A DNA stretch of 64,000 nt. Source: an uncultured Prevotellaceae bacterium. Its GTDB lineage: Bacteria; Bacteroidota; Bacteroidia; Bacteroidales; Muribaculaceae. Made by a program: the position numbers and the translations under genes. The stretch spans positions 213,328 through 277,327 of the forward strand of contig ONJS01000004.1 in assembly GCA_900318205.1 (NCBI GenBank). The letters run 5' to 3'. The notes under the pieces were generated by a model. The model had not been told where the DNA came from. It saw nothing but the letters and a program-made list of their open reading frames with translations, and did not search any database. Positions 43,700-52,274 of this stretch are shown here, piece after piece (within the stretch, counting starts at the first letter, position 1; every line of letters begins with the position of its first letter).

Positions 43700-46672
43700 T
43701 CAATGTAACTTCTTTTCGGTTATTGGTCGGGTGGCCTCGTTGACGAGATAGACGATGCTCTGGTAGGGAATGCCGCCGTTGGTTTCCAGACCGACCTCGC
43801 AGGTACGGCTGTTGCTGTAGCCCATCTCGATGCGGTTGTCTTCCAATTGACGGCGCAGTTTCCTCAATGCCCAGCGGTTGACCTCAGGGTGGGTCCAGCC
43901 ACGATCGCCGGCAAAGCCGCAGCAGCCGACGCCTTCGGGCAGGAAGACATTGGTGCTGCATAGTCGCGCCAGACTGGTCATTTTGTCCACCAGTCCCATC
44001 TCACGGGTCGAGCAGGTGAAGTGCAGGGCGATGCGTCGGTCAATAGGCGTGAACTCCAAGCGGTCACGCAGGTATTCCCAAATGAACTCGACCGGTTCGT
44101 ACAATTTCATGCGGGTGATGCATTTCCTCATGCGGTGCAGGCAGGGGCTCTGATCACACACAACAGGATATTTTCCCTGCTCACTGGCTTGCCACAGTGC
44201 CTCGTCAAGTTCGGCGGTTTTCTGGTCTGCAATATCGAGCATGCCCTTGGATTCCCAGATGGTACCGCAGCACATCTTTTCCATCCCCTCGGGGAAGATG
44301 ACCTCGTAACCCGCCTTGCGGCACAGTTCCACCATCTCATTGACAAGGGTATTCTTAACGGGTGCGCCTTTGGCCAGTCCCATCGTCTGGTTGATGCACG
44401 AGGGGAAATAGACGACCTTGAGGTTGCTCTCGCCTACCTTGCCAGCTTTTGGCTGAATTGCTTTCCCCGGCATGGCGGGAGTCCACAGGGGGAGTCCGGC
44501 CTTGTGCATGACACCAGCCACACCGTTCATGGCTGAGGTGCCGAGGACGTTGTGCCCTAGCCGAGCAACATCCAATGTGAGGCGCAAGCCACGCTTGATA
44601 CCCGCAAAATGACGTGCGGCAAAGTCGCCCGTCTTATAGCCCATGCTGCCAACGGGCAAGTTCTCCTGGCGCACGAGGTGGGTCAGGTCAGCCACATTGA
44701 TACCCATGGGACATGAGGTTGAGCACAGGCCGTCTCCGGCACACGTCTGGTCTCCTTGATAGCGGTATTGCTTGACGAGGGTTGCCAAGCGCTCGGGGTC
44801 GCGTCCCGTCTCACGCAGGTGAGATATTTCTCGCTGGATGACGATGCGCTGACGTGACGAGAGCGTCAAGCCGCAGGACAAGCAGTTCACCTCGCAGAAG
44901 CCGCACTCGATGCACTTGTTGGCCTTGAGGACCCCTTCGACGGTCTCGTGGATGCTGTCGTGACGGTCACCCTCGGGAGCAAGGTTATTCTCGAGTCCCT
45001 TCATCTTGAGTTCGGGCAGAGGCTTGAAGTGCTTGATGAAGCACTCGGGATCATCGTTGAAGATAACCCCTGGATTGAGCAAGTATTGCGGGTCAAAGAT
45101 CTCCTTCAACTCCCGCATGGCGGCAAAGGCTTCCTCACCCCATTCATACTTGACAAAGGGCGCCATGTTGCGGCCCGTGCCGTGCTCGGCCTTGAGCGAG
45201 CCGTCATATTTCTCAACCACGAGCCGTGCCACGTCACGCATCATCGAGGCATAACGCTGCACCTCGCTCTCATCGCTGAAGAGTTGGTTGATGATGAAAT
45301 GGTAATTGCCCTCAAAGGCGTGGCCGTAGATGCAAGCGTCCTTATAGCCGTGGTCGGCAATCAACTTTTGCAGTTTGACGGTCGCCTCGGGCAGGTCTTC
45401 AACGGCAAAGGCGACGTCCTCAATCAGGCACGAGGTGCCCACGGGACGGGCTCCACCCACGCTGGGAAAGATACCCGAACGGATTGCCCAGTACTTGCCA
45501 TAGACAGCAGGGTCGGTGGTAAACTCAACGGGGATATAAGTTTTGAATTGTGACAGGCAATCGGTGATGGTGTCGATGCGGTGCTGCAGGTCATCGGACG
45601 TCATCGCCTTGGTCTCGGTGAGGATGGCGGTAAGGTTGTGATAGTCGCCAGGTGCCACACCCGGGATTTTGCCTGCATCCACGTCGCGTTTATATTGCAG
45701 ATAGACGGGGTCATCGACCGATGCCAGCGACAAGTAGTCCAGCATTTCGGCGCTCTTGACCATCAGATTCTCCTCGCTCATGGCGATGTCCGCCTCGCTG
45801 GAATGCAACTGTTTGAGGGCGACCACTGCCTCGCAGCTCTCACGCATCGTGAAGAAATAGAGCATCGCGCTGGCCTTGCAAGGGTAGTCGTGGAGTGTGC
45901 GCATCGTCACCCGGCTGATAAACGCCAAGGTGCCCTCGCTGCCCACCACACAATGGGCGATGATGTCAAACGGGTCGTCATAGGCGATGAAGGGCCGCAG
46001 GTTCAGACCCGTCACGTTCTTGATGCTGTATTTCTTGCGGATGCGGTCGGCCAGTGGTCCATTGGCACGGATGCGGTCACGCAAGGCTTCGATGCGAGCG
46101 ATAAAGTCGGGATGGGATTTCTTGAATGTCTCACGACTCACTGCATCGCCCGTGTCGAGTACCGTACCATCAGGAAGGACCAGACGTGCCGACAGCAGCA
46201 TGCGGTCGCTGTTGGCATGTGTGCCACAGTTCATACCCGAGGCGTTATTGGCAACGATGCCGCCTACCATAGCCGAGCCGATGCTGGCGGGGTCAGGCGG
46301 GAAAACGCGCCCCAGTGGTTTCAGAATCTGGTTCACCCTCGCGCCAACGATGCCAGGCTGCAGGGTGATACTGTTGGAGTCGGCTGCCACCGAAAAATCT
46401 TCCCAATTCTTGCCTGCCACGATGAGGATGCTGTCGCTCACGCTCTGGCCCGACAAGGACGTGCCTGCCGCGCGGAACGTGAAGGGTAATCCATACTTGT
46501 TGGCGGTCTTGACAATCTGCGAGACCTCTGCTTCATCCTTGGCACGGATCACCACCTGAGGTGTCATGCGATAGAAACTCGCGTCGGTTCCCCACGCCAG
46601 TGTCCTCAACTCGTCGGTGTAAACCCTATCTGCGGGCAAGATGCCTTTTATATCATTCAAGAACCTCTTCAT
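43700..46672 (-). CDS. FAD-binding and (Fe-S)-binding oxidoreductase (D-lactate/glycolate dehydrogenase-like)
   Basis: 990 residues, a fusion of a GlcD-like flavoprotein and a GlcF-like iron-sulfur protein. Residues 35-270 form the PCMH FAD domain (PFTFRAAGTSLSGQSV). The FAD C-terminal oxidase domain follows to about 550 (YGHAFEGNYHF, KAEHGTGRN). Two 4Fe-4S motifs lie near 590-690 (CIECGFCEVNC, then CAGDGLCSTSCP). CCG domains follow (CCGTIWES near 810, CCGFAGDRGWTHPE near 925). It should oxidise a 2-hydroxy acid and pass electrons to the quinone pool; D-lactate is the likeliest substrate. No membrane helix is seen, so it is peripheral at the inner membrane. Confidence 0.85.
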   Translation of the reverse strand: MKRFLNDIKGILPADRVYTDELRTLAWGTDASFYRMTPQVVIRAKDEAEVSQIVKTANKYGLPFTFRAAGTSLSGQSVSDSILIVAGKNWEDFSVAADSNSITLQPGIVGARVNQILKPLGRVFPPDPASIGSAMVGGIVANNASGMNCGTHANSDRMLLSARLVLPDGTVLDTGDAVSRETFKKSHPDFIARIEALRDRIRANGPLADRIRKKYSIKNVTGLNLRPFIAYDDPFDIIAHCVVGSEGTLAFISRVTMRTLHDYPCKASAMLYFFTMRESCEAVVALKQLHSSEADIAMSEENLMVKSAEMLDYLSLASVDDPVYLQYKRDVDAGKIPGVAPGDYHNLTAILTETKAMTSDDLQHRIDTITDCLSQFKTYIPVEFTTDPAVYGKYWAIRSGIFPSVGGARPVGTSCLIEDVAFAVEDLPEATVKLQKLIADHGYKDACIYGHAFEGNYHFIINQLFSDESEVQRYASMMRDVARLVVEKYDGSLKAEHGTGRNMAPFVKYEWGEEAFAAMRELKEIFDPQYLLNPGVIFNDDPECFIKHFKPLPELKMKGLENNLAPEGDRHDSIHETVEGVLKANKCIECGFCEVNCLSCGLTLSSRQRIVIQREISHLRETGRDPERLATLVKQYRYQGDQTCAGDGLCSTSCPMGINVADLTHLVRQENLPVGSMGYKTGDFAARHFAGIKRGLRLTLDVARLGHNVLGTSAMNGVAGVMHKAGLPLWTPAMPGKAIQPKAGKVGESNLKVVYFPSCINQTMGLAKGAPVKNTLVNEMVELCRKAGYEVIFPEGMEKMCCGTIWESKGMLDIADQKTAELDEALWQASEQGKYPVVCDQSPCLHRMRKCITRMKLYEPVEFIWEYLRDRLEFTPIDRRIALHFTCSTREMGLVDKMTSLARLCSTNVFLPEGVGCCGFAGDRGWTHPEVNRWALRKLRRQLEDNRIEMGYSNSRTCEVGLETNGGIPYQSIVYLVNEATRPITEKKLH

Positions 46673-46678
46673 AACAGA

Positions 46679-46981
46679 CTAATAATACTTGATAGTGAAA
46701 ACGTTGGTTATATTCAACTCCTCGCCCCTGCTGTCACAATAGACGATTGGGACGCCACTATAGGCTTCAGGCACCAGGAGCACATCCACCTTGCTCCAGC
46801 GGGGAGGGCCATAGTCAAACGATTTGCCCGAGAGCAGCAAACGATTGTTCGCGTAGTCATACTCATAGAAACCGCCACCCAGGCATTGCTCATGGGCCAT
46901 GAGCAAGTCGCGGTGCAGCGTTACCATGTCCAACCGCAGATGACCGCTACTGGTGATTATGAACTTGGGATGTTTCATCAC
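46679..46981 (-). CDS. hypothetical small protein upstream of the FAD/Fe-S oxidoreductase
   Basis: 100 residues, not recognised. It starts MMKHPKFIITSSGHLRLD, has a central GGGFYEYDYANNRLLLSGKS and a terminal NVFTIKYY. There is no signal peptide. It precedes the oxidoreductase by six bases, so it is probably cotranscribed with it. The compact aromatic/basic sequence is like the small Bacteroidales proteins that accompany metabolic genes. Confidence 0.65.
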   Translation of the reverse strand: MMKHPKFIITSSGHLRLDMVTLHRDLLMAHEQCLGGGFYEYDYANNRLLLSGKSFDYGPPRWSKVDVLLVPEAYSGVPIVYCDSRGEELNITNVFTIKYY

Positions 46982-47043
46982 GGCAAAGATAACAATTTAT
47001 CTGATACAATCCCCTTCATTTCCATCATTTGTGCATCATGAAT

Positions 47044-47081
47044 CAAAAACGTCCCACAAATCTCTTGGAGAATGTGGGACG
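47044..47081 (-). terminator. terminator of the first CotH-dockerin gene
   Basis: On the minus strand CGTCCCACA, a 14-base loop and TGTGGGACG are followed by TTTTTG. It lies 24 bases after the stop at 47105. Confidence 0.8.
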
Positions 47082-47104
47082 CCCTTGATAAAGCGATGTT
47101 GTTG

Positions 47105-48736
47105 CTATTTATCCAATAACAGTTGGATGAGATATGTGACATCCGAAACGGTGATCTCTTGGTCATTGTCAACGTCGGCACGCACCCTGACTTCCTTGTC
47201 ATAGACTCCTCCCAAGAGGATATCCACAATGACATTGACATCGGCGATGCTCGCTTGTCCGTCACCGTCCACATCTCCCTGTTCGTAGGTGGGAGGAGGT
47301 TCGGGCGGGGTGTAACGGAACATACCATCCAACCATTTAATGCGCTTGACCAGCCAATCCTTGATGTAGCGGATCTCGTCGTCATAACTCGTCGATACAT
47401 AGTAATTGGGCCATACCCACACACCCCAGCGTGGCCATGCCTGGCTGTTGCGGGCCTCGGCACCACAGCAGGTCACCTCGTTGGCCAGTGAATCGATGGT
47501 CGCCCACAAGCGGTCGTCACGCAGGTTGGCTTGCCTCATCTGGGCCCAACGTGCCCTGCGCTGCAACACATAATCGTTGTCCGAAATAAACCGTTGCCAC
47601 CAGAAGGGAATCATCGGGTCACCGGTTTGATAAAAATTGGCATTCATTCGTGAAACCCAATTGCCAGTGGCAGACCCCTGGTTGTGACGGCAATTACCGA
47701 AGGCCAGGTTAAAGTCCCAAATCACCATCTTGAAACGCGGGTCAATGCTGTCGCGCTGTTTATAGAACTTGGCACTCATCCTGTAGGCATCCACATTGTG
47801 ACCAAGCTCGTTGACAATCTGATAGTCCATGAAGGACTGCATGTCAACATACTTGCGGTAACCTATCTCAGGATCCTTAAAGTCAGGAGAGGCAAACGCG
47901 TCCTCCATCCTGTCGATGGCCTCGTTGATGTACCGGATCTGTTCACTGGTCATATCCTCATAGTCGGGCGACTTGTACTGGAACTGGATAATGCGGTCGG
48001 TATAGGTGATGACGCCATCGGCATCCACGGGATGATACTTTGAGACATAGGTCATCTCATCGTCGATTCCCACTTCCATGATGTAACCGCCCGTCAATTC
48101 TTCGCCCTCCATGCCGGGATCATCCAGGTTGAGGCGATACTTGCCCTTGGAAACCACCTCGCAGAGGATGTATACGCCGTAATAGATGCCGTCAAGATAG
48201 ACTTCACACAGCCGGCCTTGAGGCGTGTAATCCATCCAAGGTCTAGCCACTTCAAAGGCCAGCAGGTCACGGATCATGCTCTTGTCGGAATATGGAGCCA
48301 ACAGAGCCCAGTTGTTATCCTTGCCCATGCCCAAAATCGGCACTTTCTTCTTGTCATATCCCTGCTCAAGGGGCTTGCTCAAGGTGCGGAAAGAGTAAGG
48401 CTTTTTATCACTCACGCTGTAGGATGAGTTGCCGCGATAGCGCAGGGCGATATAGCCCTCATAATCAATGTGCTGACCCGGATGTGCCACCGTGTCGCCA
48501 TAGTTAAGTTGTCCCTTTCCGTTATGAATGATTTTCATGCGTGCCGAGATGCGTTCTTCGCGGTCAATCGTGGCACCGTCCACATCAATCCACACGATAG
48601 GCAGATTGGTGGAATCAATTACCACCGTCTTGTCGTCCGGCGGATAATTGTCGGGATCCTGTGCCAATGCGATATTGCCGAGTGACAATACCACCATCAA
48701 CGCCAACAGAAATAGTCGTTTAATCATTTTATTCAT
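47105..48736 (-). CDS. secreted CotH kinase-like protein with C-terminal dockerin (copy A)
   Basis: 543 residues. Signal peptide MIKRLFLLALMVVLSLGNIALAQ. The CotH domain (about residues 40-440) has RYRGNSSYSVSDKKPYSFR, LGMGKDNNWALLAPYSD, MIRDLLAFEVARPW, GHNVDAYRMSAKFYKQRD and the motif WDFNLAFGN, in which the second metal-site Asp of the WDxD pattern is Asn. The dockerin (about 480-543) has GDVDGDGQASIADVN and ADVDNDQEITVSDVT calcium loops. No cohesin gene is present here. It is the most divergent of the four tandem copies; an own promoter lies at 48757-48786. Confidence 0.8.
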   Translation of the reverse strand: MNKMIKRLFLLALMVVLSLGNIALAQDPDNYPPDDKTVVIDSTNLPIVWIDVDGATIDREERISARMKIIHNGKGQLNYGDTVAHPGQHIDYEGYIALRYRGNSSYSVSDKKPYSFRTLSKPLEQGYDKKKVPILGMGKDNNWALLAPYSDKSMIRDLLAFEVARPWMDYTPQGRLCEVYLDGIYYGVYILCEVVSKGKYRLNLDDPGMEGEELTGGYIMEVGIDDEMTYVSKYHPVDADGVITYTDRIIQFQYKSPDYEDMTSEQIRYINEAIDRMEDAFASPDFKDPEIGYRKYVDMQSFMDYQIVNELGHNVDAYRMSAKFYKQRDSIDPRFKMVIWDFNLAFGNCRHNQGSATGNWVSRMNANFYQTGDPMIPFWWQRFISDNDYVLQRRARWAQMRQANLRDDRLWATIDSLANEVTCCGAEARNSQAWPRWGVWVWPNYYVSTSYDDEIRYIKDWLVKRIKWLDGMFRYTPPEPPPTYEQGDVDGDGQASIADVNVIVDILLGGVYDKEVRVRADVDNDQEITVSDVTYLIQLLLDK

Positions 48737-48756
48737 ATACTTTTGTCAATATGCCG

Positions 48757-48786
48757 CAAAAGTACTCTAAAAAAACGAAAAACAAG
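48757..48786 (-). promoter_or_regulatory. promoter of CotH-dockerin copy A
   Basis: Minus strand: CTTG (48783-48786), an 18-base spacer, TACTTTTG (48757-48764), 20 bases before the ATG at 48736. The spacer is slightly short. Confidence 0.5.
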
Positions 48787-48819
48787 TATTTATGTCACAG
48801 AATTCAATATTTTTCACTT

Positions 48820-50436
48820 TTACGATGCTTCCCAATAGCCTTGCAACAAGAAGTTGATCAATGCCGTCACATCGCTGATGGCGACATCGCCGTTCAGGTC
48901 ACAATCGGCTGCATCAAGGTAAACGCCCGTGGCATCACTCGTAAGCAGGTAATTGATAAGGACGGTCACGTCATTGATGGTTACCTGATAATCTCCATTC
49001 ACGTCACCACGCTCGCGACTATCGGGGTCAAAACCCAACTGGCCGTCCATCCAGGCGATGCGATCTGTGAGCCACTGCTTGAGAAAGGCAATGGCATCGG
49101 CGTAACTGGTAGGAACATAGTTGTTGGGCCATACGTACACGCCCCACCGCGGCCACGCTTGGTCATTACGGGTTTCAGCCCCGTGGGATGTAACGATAGA
49201 GGCCAGCGAATCTATCTCTGCCATGAGGCGATCCAATCTCAAGTTACTACGGCGATATTGAGCCCAGCGAGCCTTCAGGGCAGCAGTGTAACTGGGATCC
49301 TTGTTGAGTTTATACCACCAGAAGGGTACCAAGTAGATATTAGCTTGTGCCAGCAATGTATCATTCATCTCGTAGCTCCAGTTTTCAGTTCTCCAAGCGC
49401 CATAATAGTAGGGCATACCATAAGCCAAATCCATATCCCATACCACCATCTTGAAGCGCGGGTCCTCACTGTCGCGACGCTTGAATAACTTTCCGCTCAA
49501 GCGATAGGCATCCACATTGTGCCCCAGTTCCATAGCAATCTGGTAATCGATGAAGTTTTCCACATCAATATACTTGCGATAACCCGTTTCTGGATTCATG
49601 TAATTACTGGAGTTTAAGGCGCCTTCCATCAGGTCAATCTGGCGATTAATATAATCCAACTGGGCCTGACTCATGTCCTCATAATCGGGAGACGAGTACT
49701 GAAAATAGATATTATATCCTGCAAGGATGGCACCGGTAGAGGTCCTCGGGTAGTATTTAGAGACATATACATTTCCATCATTGCGATCCACTTCCATGAT
49801 ATAACCACCCGTGAGATCATCTCCTTCTTCACCTGGATCAGAAAGATTCAGACGGTGCTTCCCCTTGGAAACAACTTCAGTCAGGATATAGACTCCATAG
49901 TAAATGCCGTCAAGATAAAGTTCGCAGAATCGACACTGTGGCGCGTATTCCATCCAAGGACGCGAGATATCAAAGGACAGGGGAACACGCACCATACTTC
50001 GGTCACTGTAGGGTGCCAGTAATGCCCACTTGTTGTCCTTGCCCATGCCCAAGATCTTCACCTTCTTTTTCTCACCACCATCCTCCAGCGGTTTGTCAAG
50101 TGGCCTGAAAAGATAAGGTTTCCGGCTGTGGTTAAATGACGAGTTCCCACGATAGCGCAATGCTATATAGCCTTCATAGTCTATGGTCTGACCTGGATGC
50201 GCCACCGTATCGCCATAGTTGAGGTTTCCACTGCCGTTGTGAATAATCTTCATGTGCGCAGTGATATACTCTGTCTTAAGAATCATCGCGCCATTCACCT
50301 CCACCCAGACGATAGGCAGATTAGTCGAACCAATTGTAATTGTTTTGTTATTTGGAGGGTAATTGTCAGCACGTTGGGCATATGCCATTATACACGCGAA
50401 CAATAAACACAAAGTGAGGATTAAATACTTATTCAT
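48820..50436 (-). CDS. secreted CotH kinase-like protein with C-terminal dockerin (copy B)
   Basis: 538 residues. Signal peptide MNKYLILTLCLLFACIMAYAQ. CotH elements: RYRGNSSFNHSRKPYLFR, LGMGKDNKWALLAPYSD, GHNVDAYRLSGKLFKRRDSE and WDMDLAYGM, which keeps the second Asp. The dockerin has GDVNGDYQVTINDVTVLINY and DCDLNGDVAISDV loops and is nearly the same at DNA and protein level as in copy C, more so than the rest of the gene. Possible -7 box at 50468-50475 (TATTTTTG, minus) without a clear -33. Confidence 0.8.
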   Translation of the reverse strand: MNKYLILTLCLLFACIMAYAQRADNYPPNNKTITIGSTNLPIVWVEVNGAMILKTEYITAHMKIIHNGSGNLNYGDTVAHPGQTIDYEGYIALRYRGNSSFNHSRKPYLFRPLDKPLEDGGEKKKVKILGMGKDNKWALLAPYSDRSMVRVPLSFDISRPWMEYAPQCRFCELYLDGIYYGVYILTEVVSKGKHRLNLSDPGEEGDDLTGGYIMEVDRNDGNVYVSKYYPRTSTGAILAGYNIYFQYSSPDYEDMSQAQLDYINRQIDLMEGALNSSNYMNPETGYRKYIDVENFIDYQIAMELGHNVDAYRLSGKLFKRRDSEDPRFKMVVWDMDLAYGMPYYYGAWRTENWSYEMNDTLLAQANIYLVPFWWYKLNKDPSYTAALKARWAQYRRSNLRLDRLMAEIDSLASIVTSHGAETRNDQAWPRWGVYVWPNNYVPTSYADAIAFLKQWLTDRIAWMDGQLGFDPDSRERGDVNGDYQVTINDVTVLINYLLTSDATGVYLDAADCDLNGDVAISDVTALINFLLQGYWEAS

Positions 50437-50566
50437 CTTTTTCTATTAAATTTGCAGTTATCAACCACAAAAATAATAGAAAAAGAATACCCTAGGGCTC
50501 AACAGCGAATAAATCCGCACTAAGTCCCCTCATTTTCAACAAAAACCATAGGGATAAGCCTAAGAC

Positions 50567-52180
50567 CTAATCCCAACTCTCGCCCAGCAGGAAGTTGATC
50601 AATGCCGTCACATCGCTGATAGTGACATCGCCGTTTAGGTCACAATCGGCAGCATCAAGGTAAACGCCCGTGGCATCACTCGTGAGCAGGTAATTGATGA
50701 GAACTGTCACGTCATTGATGTTGACCTGACCATCGCCATCCACGTCACCACGCTCGCGGGCACTTGGATCATATCCCAACTGGCCGTCCATCCAGGCGAT
50801 GCGCTCGGTGAGCCACTCTTTGAGATAGCCCACTTCATCTTGAAAATCTTCGGCTACATAATAATTGGGCCACACATGTTCCCCCCAACGCGGCCACGCC
50901 TGACTGTTGCGAGCCTCAGCACCATGTGAGGTCAAGACAGTGGCCAGTGAGTCCACCGTGGCCATGATGCGGTCGTCACGCAGGTTGGCACGACGATACT
51001 GTGCCCATCGGGTCTTTAAGGCGGCGGTATATTCGGGACTGGTATTCAGTTTGTACCACCAGAACGGGATGAGTTGGGGGTCCCCCTCGGCATTCATCGT
51101 GTTGTTGTTCTGGTACATCCAAGTGTTGGTGCGCCAGCCCTCGTAATAGTCGGAGTTGCCATAGGCCAGATTCATGTCCCACACCACCATCTTGAACCGC
51201 TGGTCCTCGCTGTCGCGACGCTTGAAAAACTTGCCGCTCAGACGGTAGGCATCCACGTTGTGACCCAGTTCCATCGCCAACTGGTAGTCAATGAAGTTGG
51301 TCACGTCAAGGTATTGTTCATAATCAGGGGTGTTATTTGGCTTGTAATTCCACAGCGACTGCTCCATCTGGTCGATGCGACCGGTGATGTAGCTCACCTG
51401 TTCCTGAGTCAAGTCTTCATAATCGGGTGATTTGTACTGGAAATTGATATACTGGTTCATATAGCGGACACCCGTTTTGCTCACGGGATGATACTTGGAG
51501 GTATAGGTCACCTCGTCATCAATACGGTTCACCTCCATAATGTAGCCACCGGTGATGGAATCGCCCGTCAGTCCGGGATCAGACAGATTGATGCGATGCT
51601 TGCCCTTGGAGACGGTCTCAGTCAGGATATAAACGCCATAATAGGTGCCATCAAGGAAGACCTCGCAATAACGGCCCTGGGGCGTGTATTCCATCCATGG
51701 GCGAGAGACTTCAAAGGCCAGCAGGTCACGCATCATGCTCTTGTCGGCATAGGGAGCCAGCAACGCCCAGTCGTTGTCCTTGCCCATACCCAGGATATTG
51801 ACTTTCTTCTTGGTGCCACCCTCCTCCAGAGGTTTATCCAGCGGGCGGAAGGAATATGGCTTCTTGTCACTCATCGAGAAAGACGAGCTGCCGCGGTAGC
51901 GTATCGCCACATAACCCTCGTAGTCGATGGTCTGTCCCGGGTGAGCGATGGTGTCAGCATAGTTGAGTTGTCCTTCACCATTGTAGATAATCTTCATCTG
52001 AGCCGTGATGCGCTCATAACGGTCGATGTACTGCCCGTCCACGTCAATCCACACAATGGGCAGGTTGGTAGAAGTAAGATTTATATCCTCATTGTCGGGC
52101 GGATAGTTCCACCACCCCCAAGCGCGTGCCGTCGTTGCCAACGCCAGCATCGCCATAGCAAGCAATAGTAGTCGTTTCAT
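50567..52180 (-). CDS. secreted CotH kinase-like protein with C-terminal dockerin (copy C)
   Basis: 537 residues. Signal peptide MKRLLLLAMAMLALATTARAWG. CotH motifs: RYRGSSSFSMSDKKPYSFR, LGMGKDNDWALLAPYAD, GHNVDAYRLSGKFFKRRDSE, WDMNLAYGN (Asn in place of the second Asp). The dockerin carries the GDVDGDGQVNINDVTVL loop and DCDLNGDVTISDV. Possible minus-strand -7 box TAAATTTG at 52208-52215. Neighbours on both sides are paralogues in the same orientation. Confidence 0.8.
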   Translation of the reverse strand: MKRLLLLAMAMLALATTARAWGWWNYPPDNEDINLTSTNLPIVWIDVDGQYIDRYERITAQMKIIYNGEGQLNYADTIAHPGQTIDYEGYVAIRYRGSSSFSMSDKKPYSFRPLDKPLEEGGTKKKVNILGMGKDNDWALLAPYADKSMMRDLLAFEVSRPWMEYTPQGRYCEVFLDGTYYGVYILTETVSKGKHRINLSDPGLTGDSITGGYIMEVNRIDDEVTYTSKYHPVSKTGVRYMNQYINFQYKSPDYEDLTQEQVSYITGRIDQMEQSLWNYKPNNTPDYEQYLDVTNFIDYQLAMELGHNVDAYRLSGKFFKRRDSEDQRFKMVVWDMNLAYGNSDYYEGWRTNTWMYQNNNTMNAEGDPQLIPFWWYKLNTSPEYTAALKTRWAQYRRANLRDDRIMATVDSLATVLTSHGAEARNSQAWPRWGEHVWPNYYVAEDFQDEVGYLKEWLTERIAWMDGQLGYDPSARERGDVDGDGQVNINDVTVLINYLLTSDATGVYLDAADCDLNGDVTISDVTALINFLLGESWD

Positions 52181-52274
52181 TGGTCAATCTTTTTCTAGTA
52201 GTCGCTGCAAATTTACTAAAAAACTATTAGTTCTGACCATAAAGGCCACACTATTCCGTCCTAAGAATTTCAAC

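Noticed and set aside
45581-46489. A 302-codon frame opposite the FAD-binding domain
   Set aside because: Antisense to a strongly conserved enzyme domain, with no recognisable protein features.
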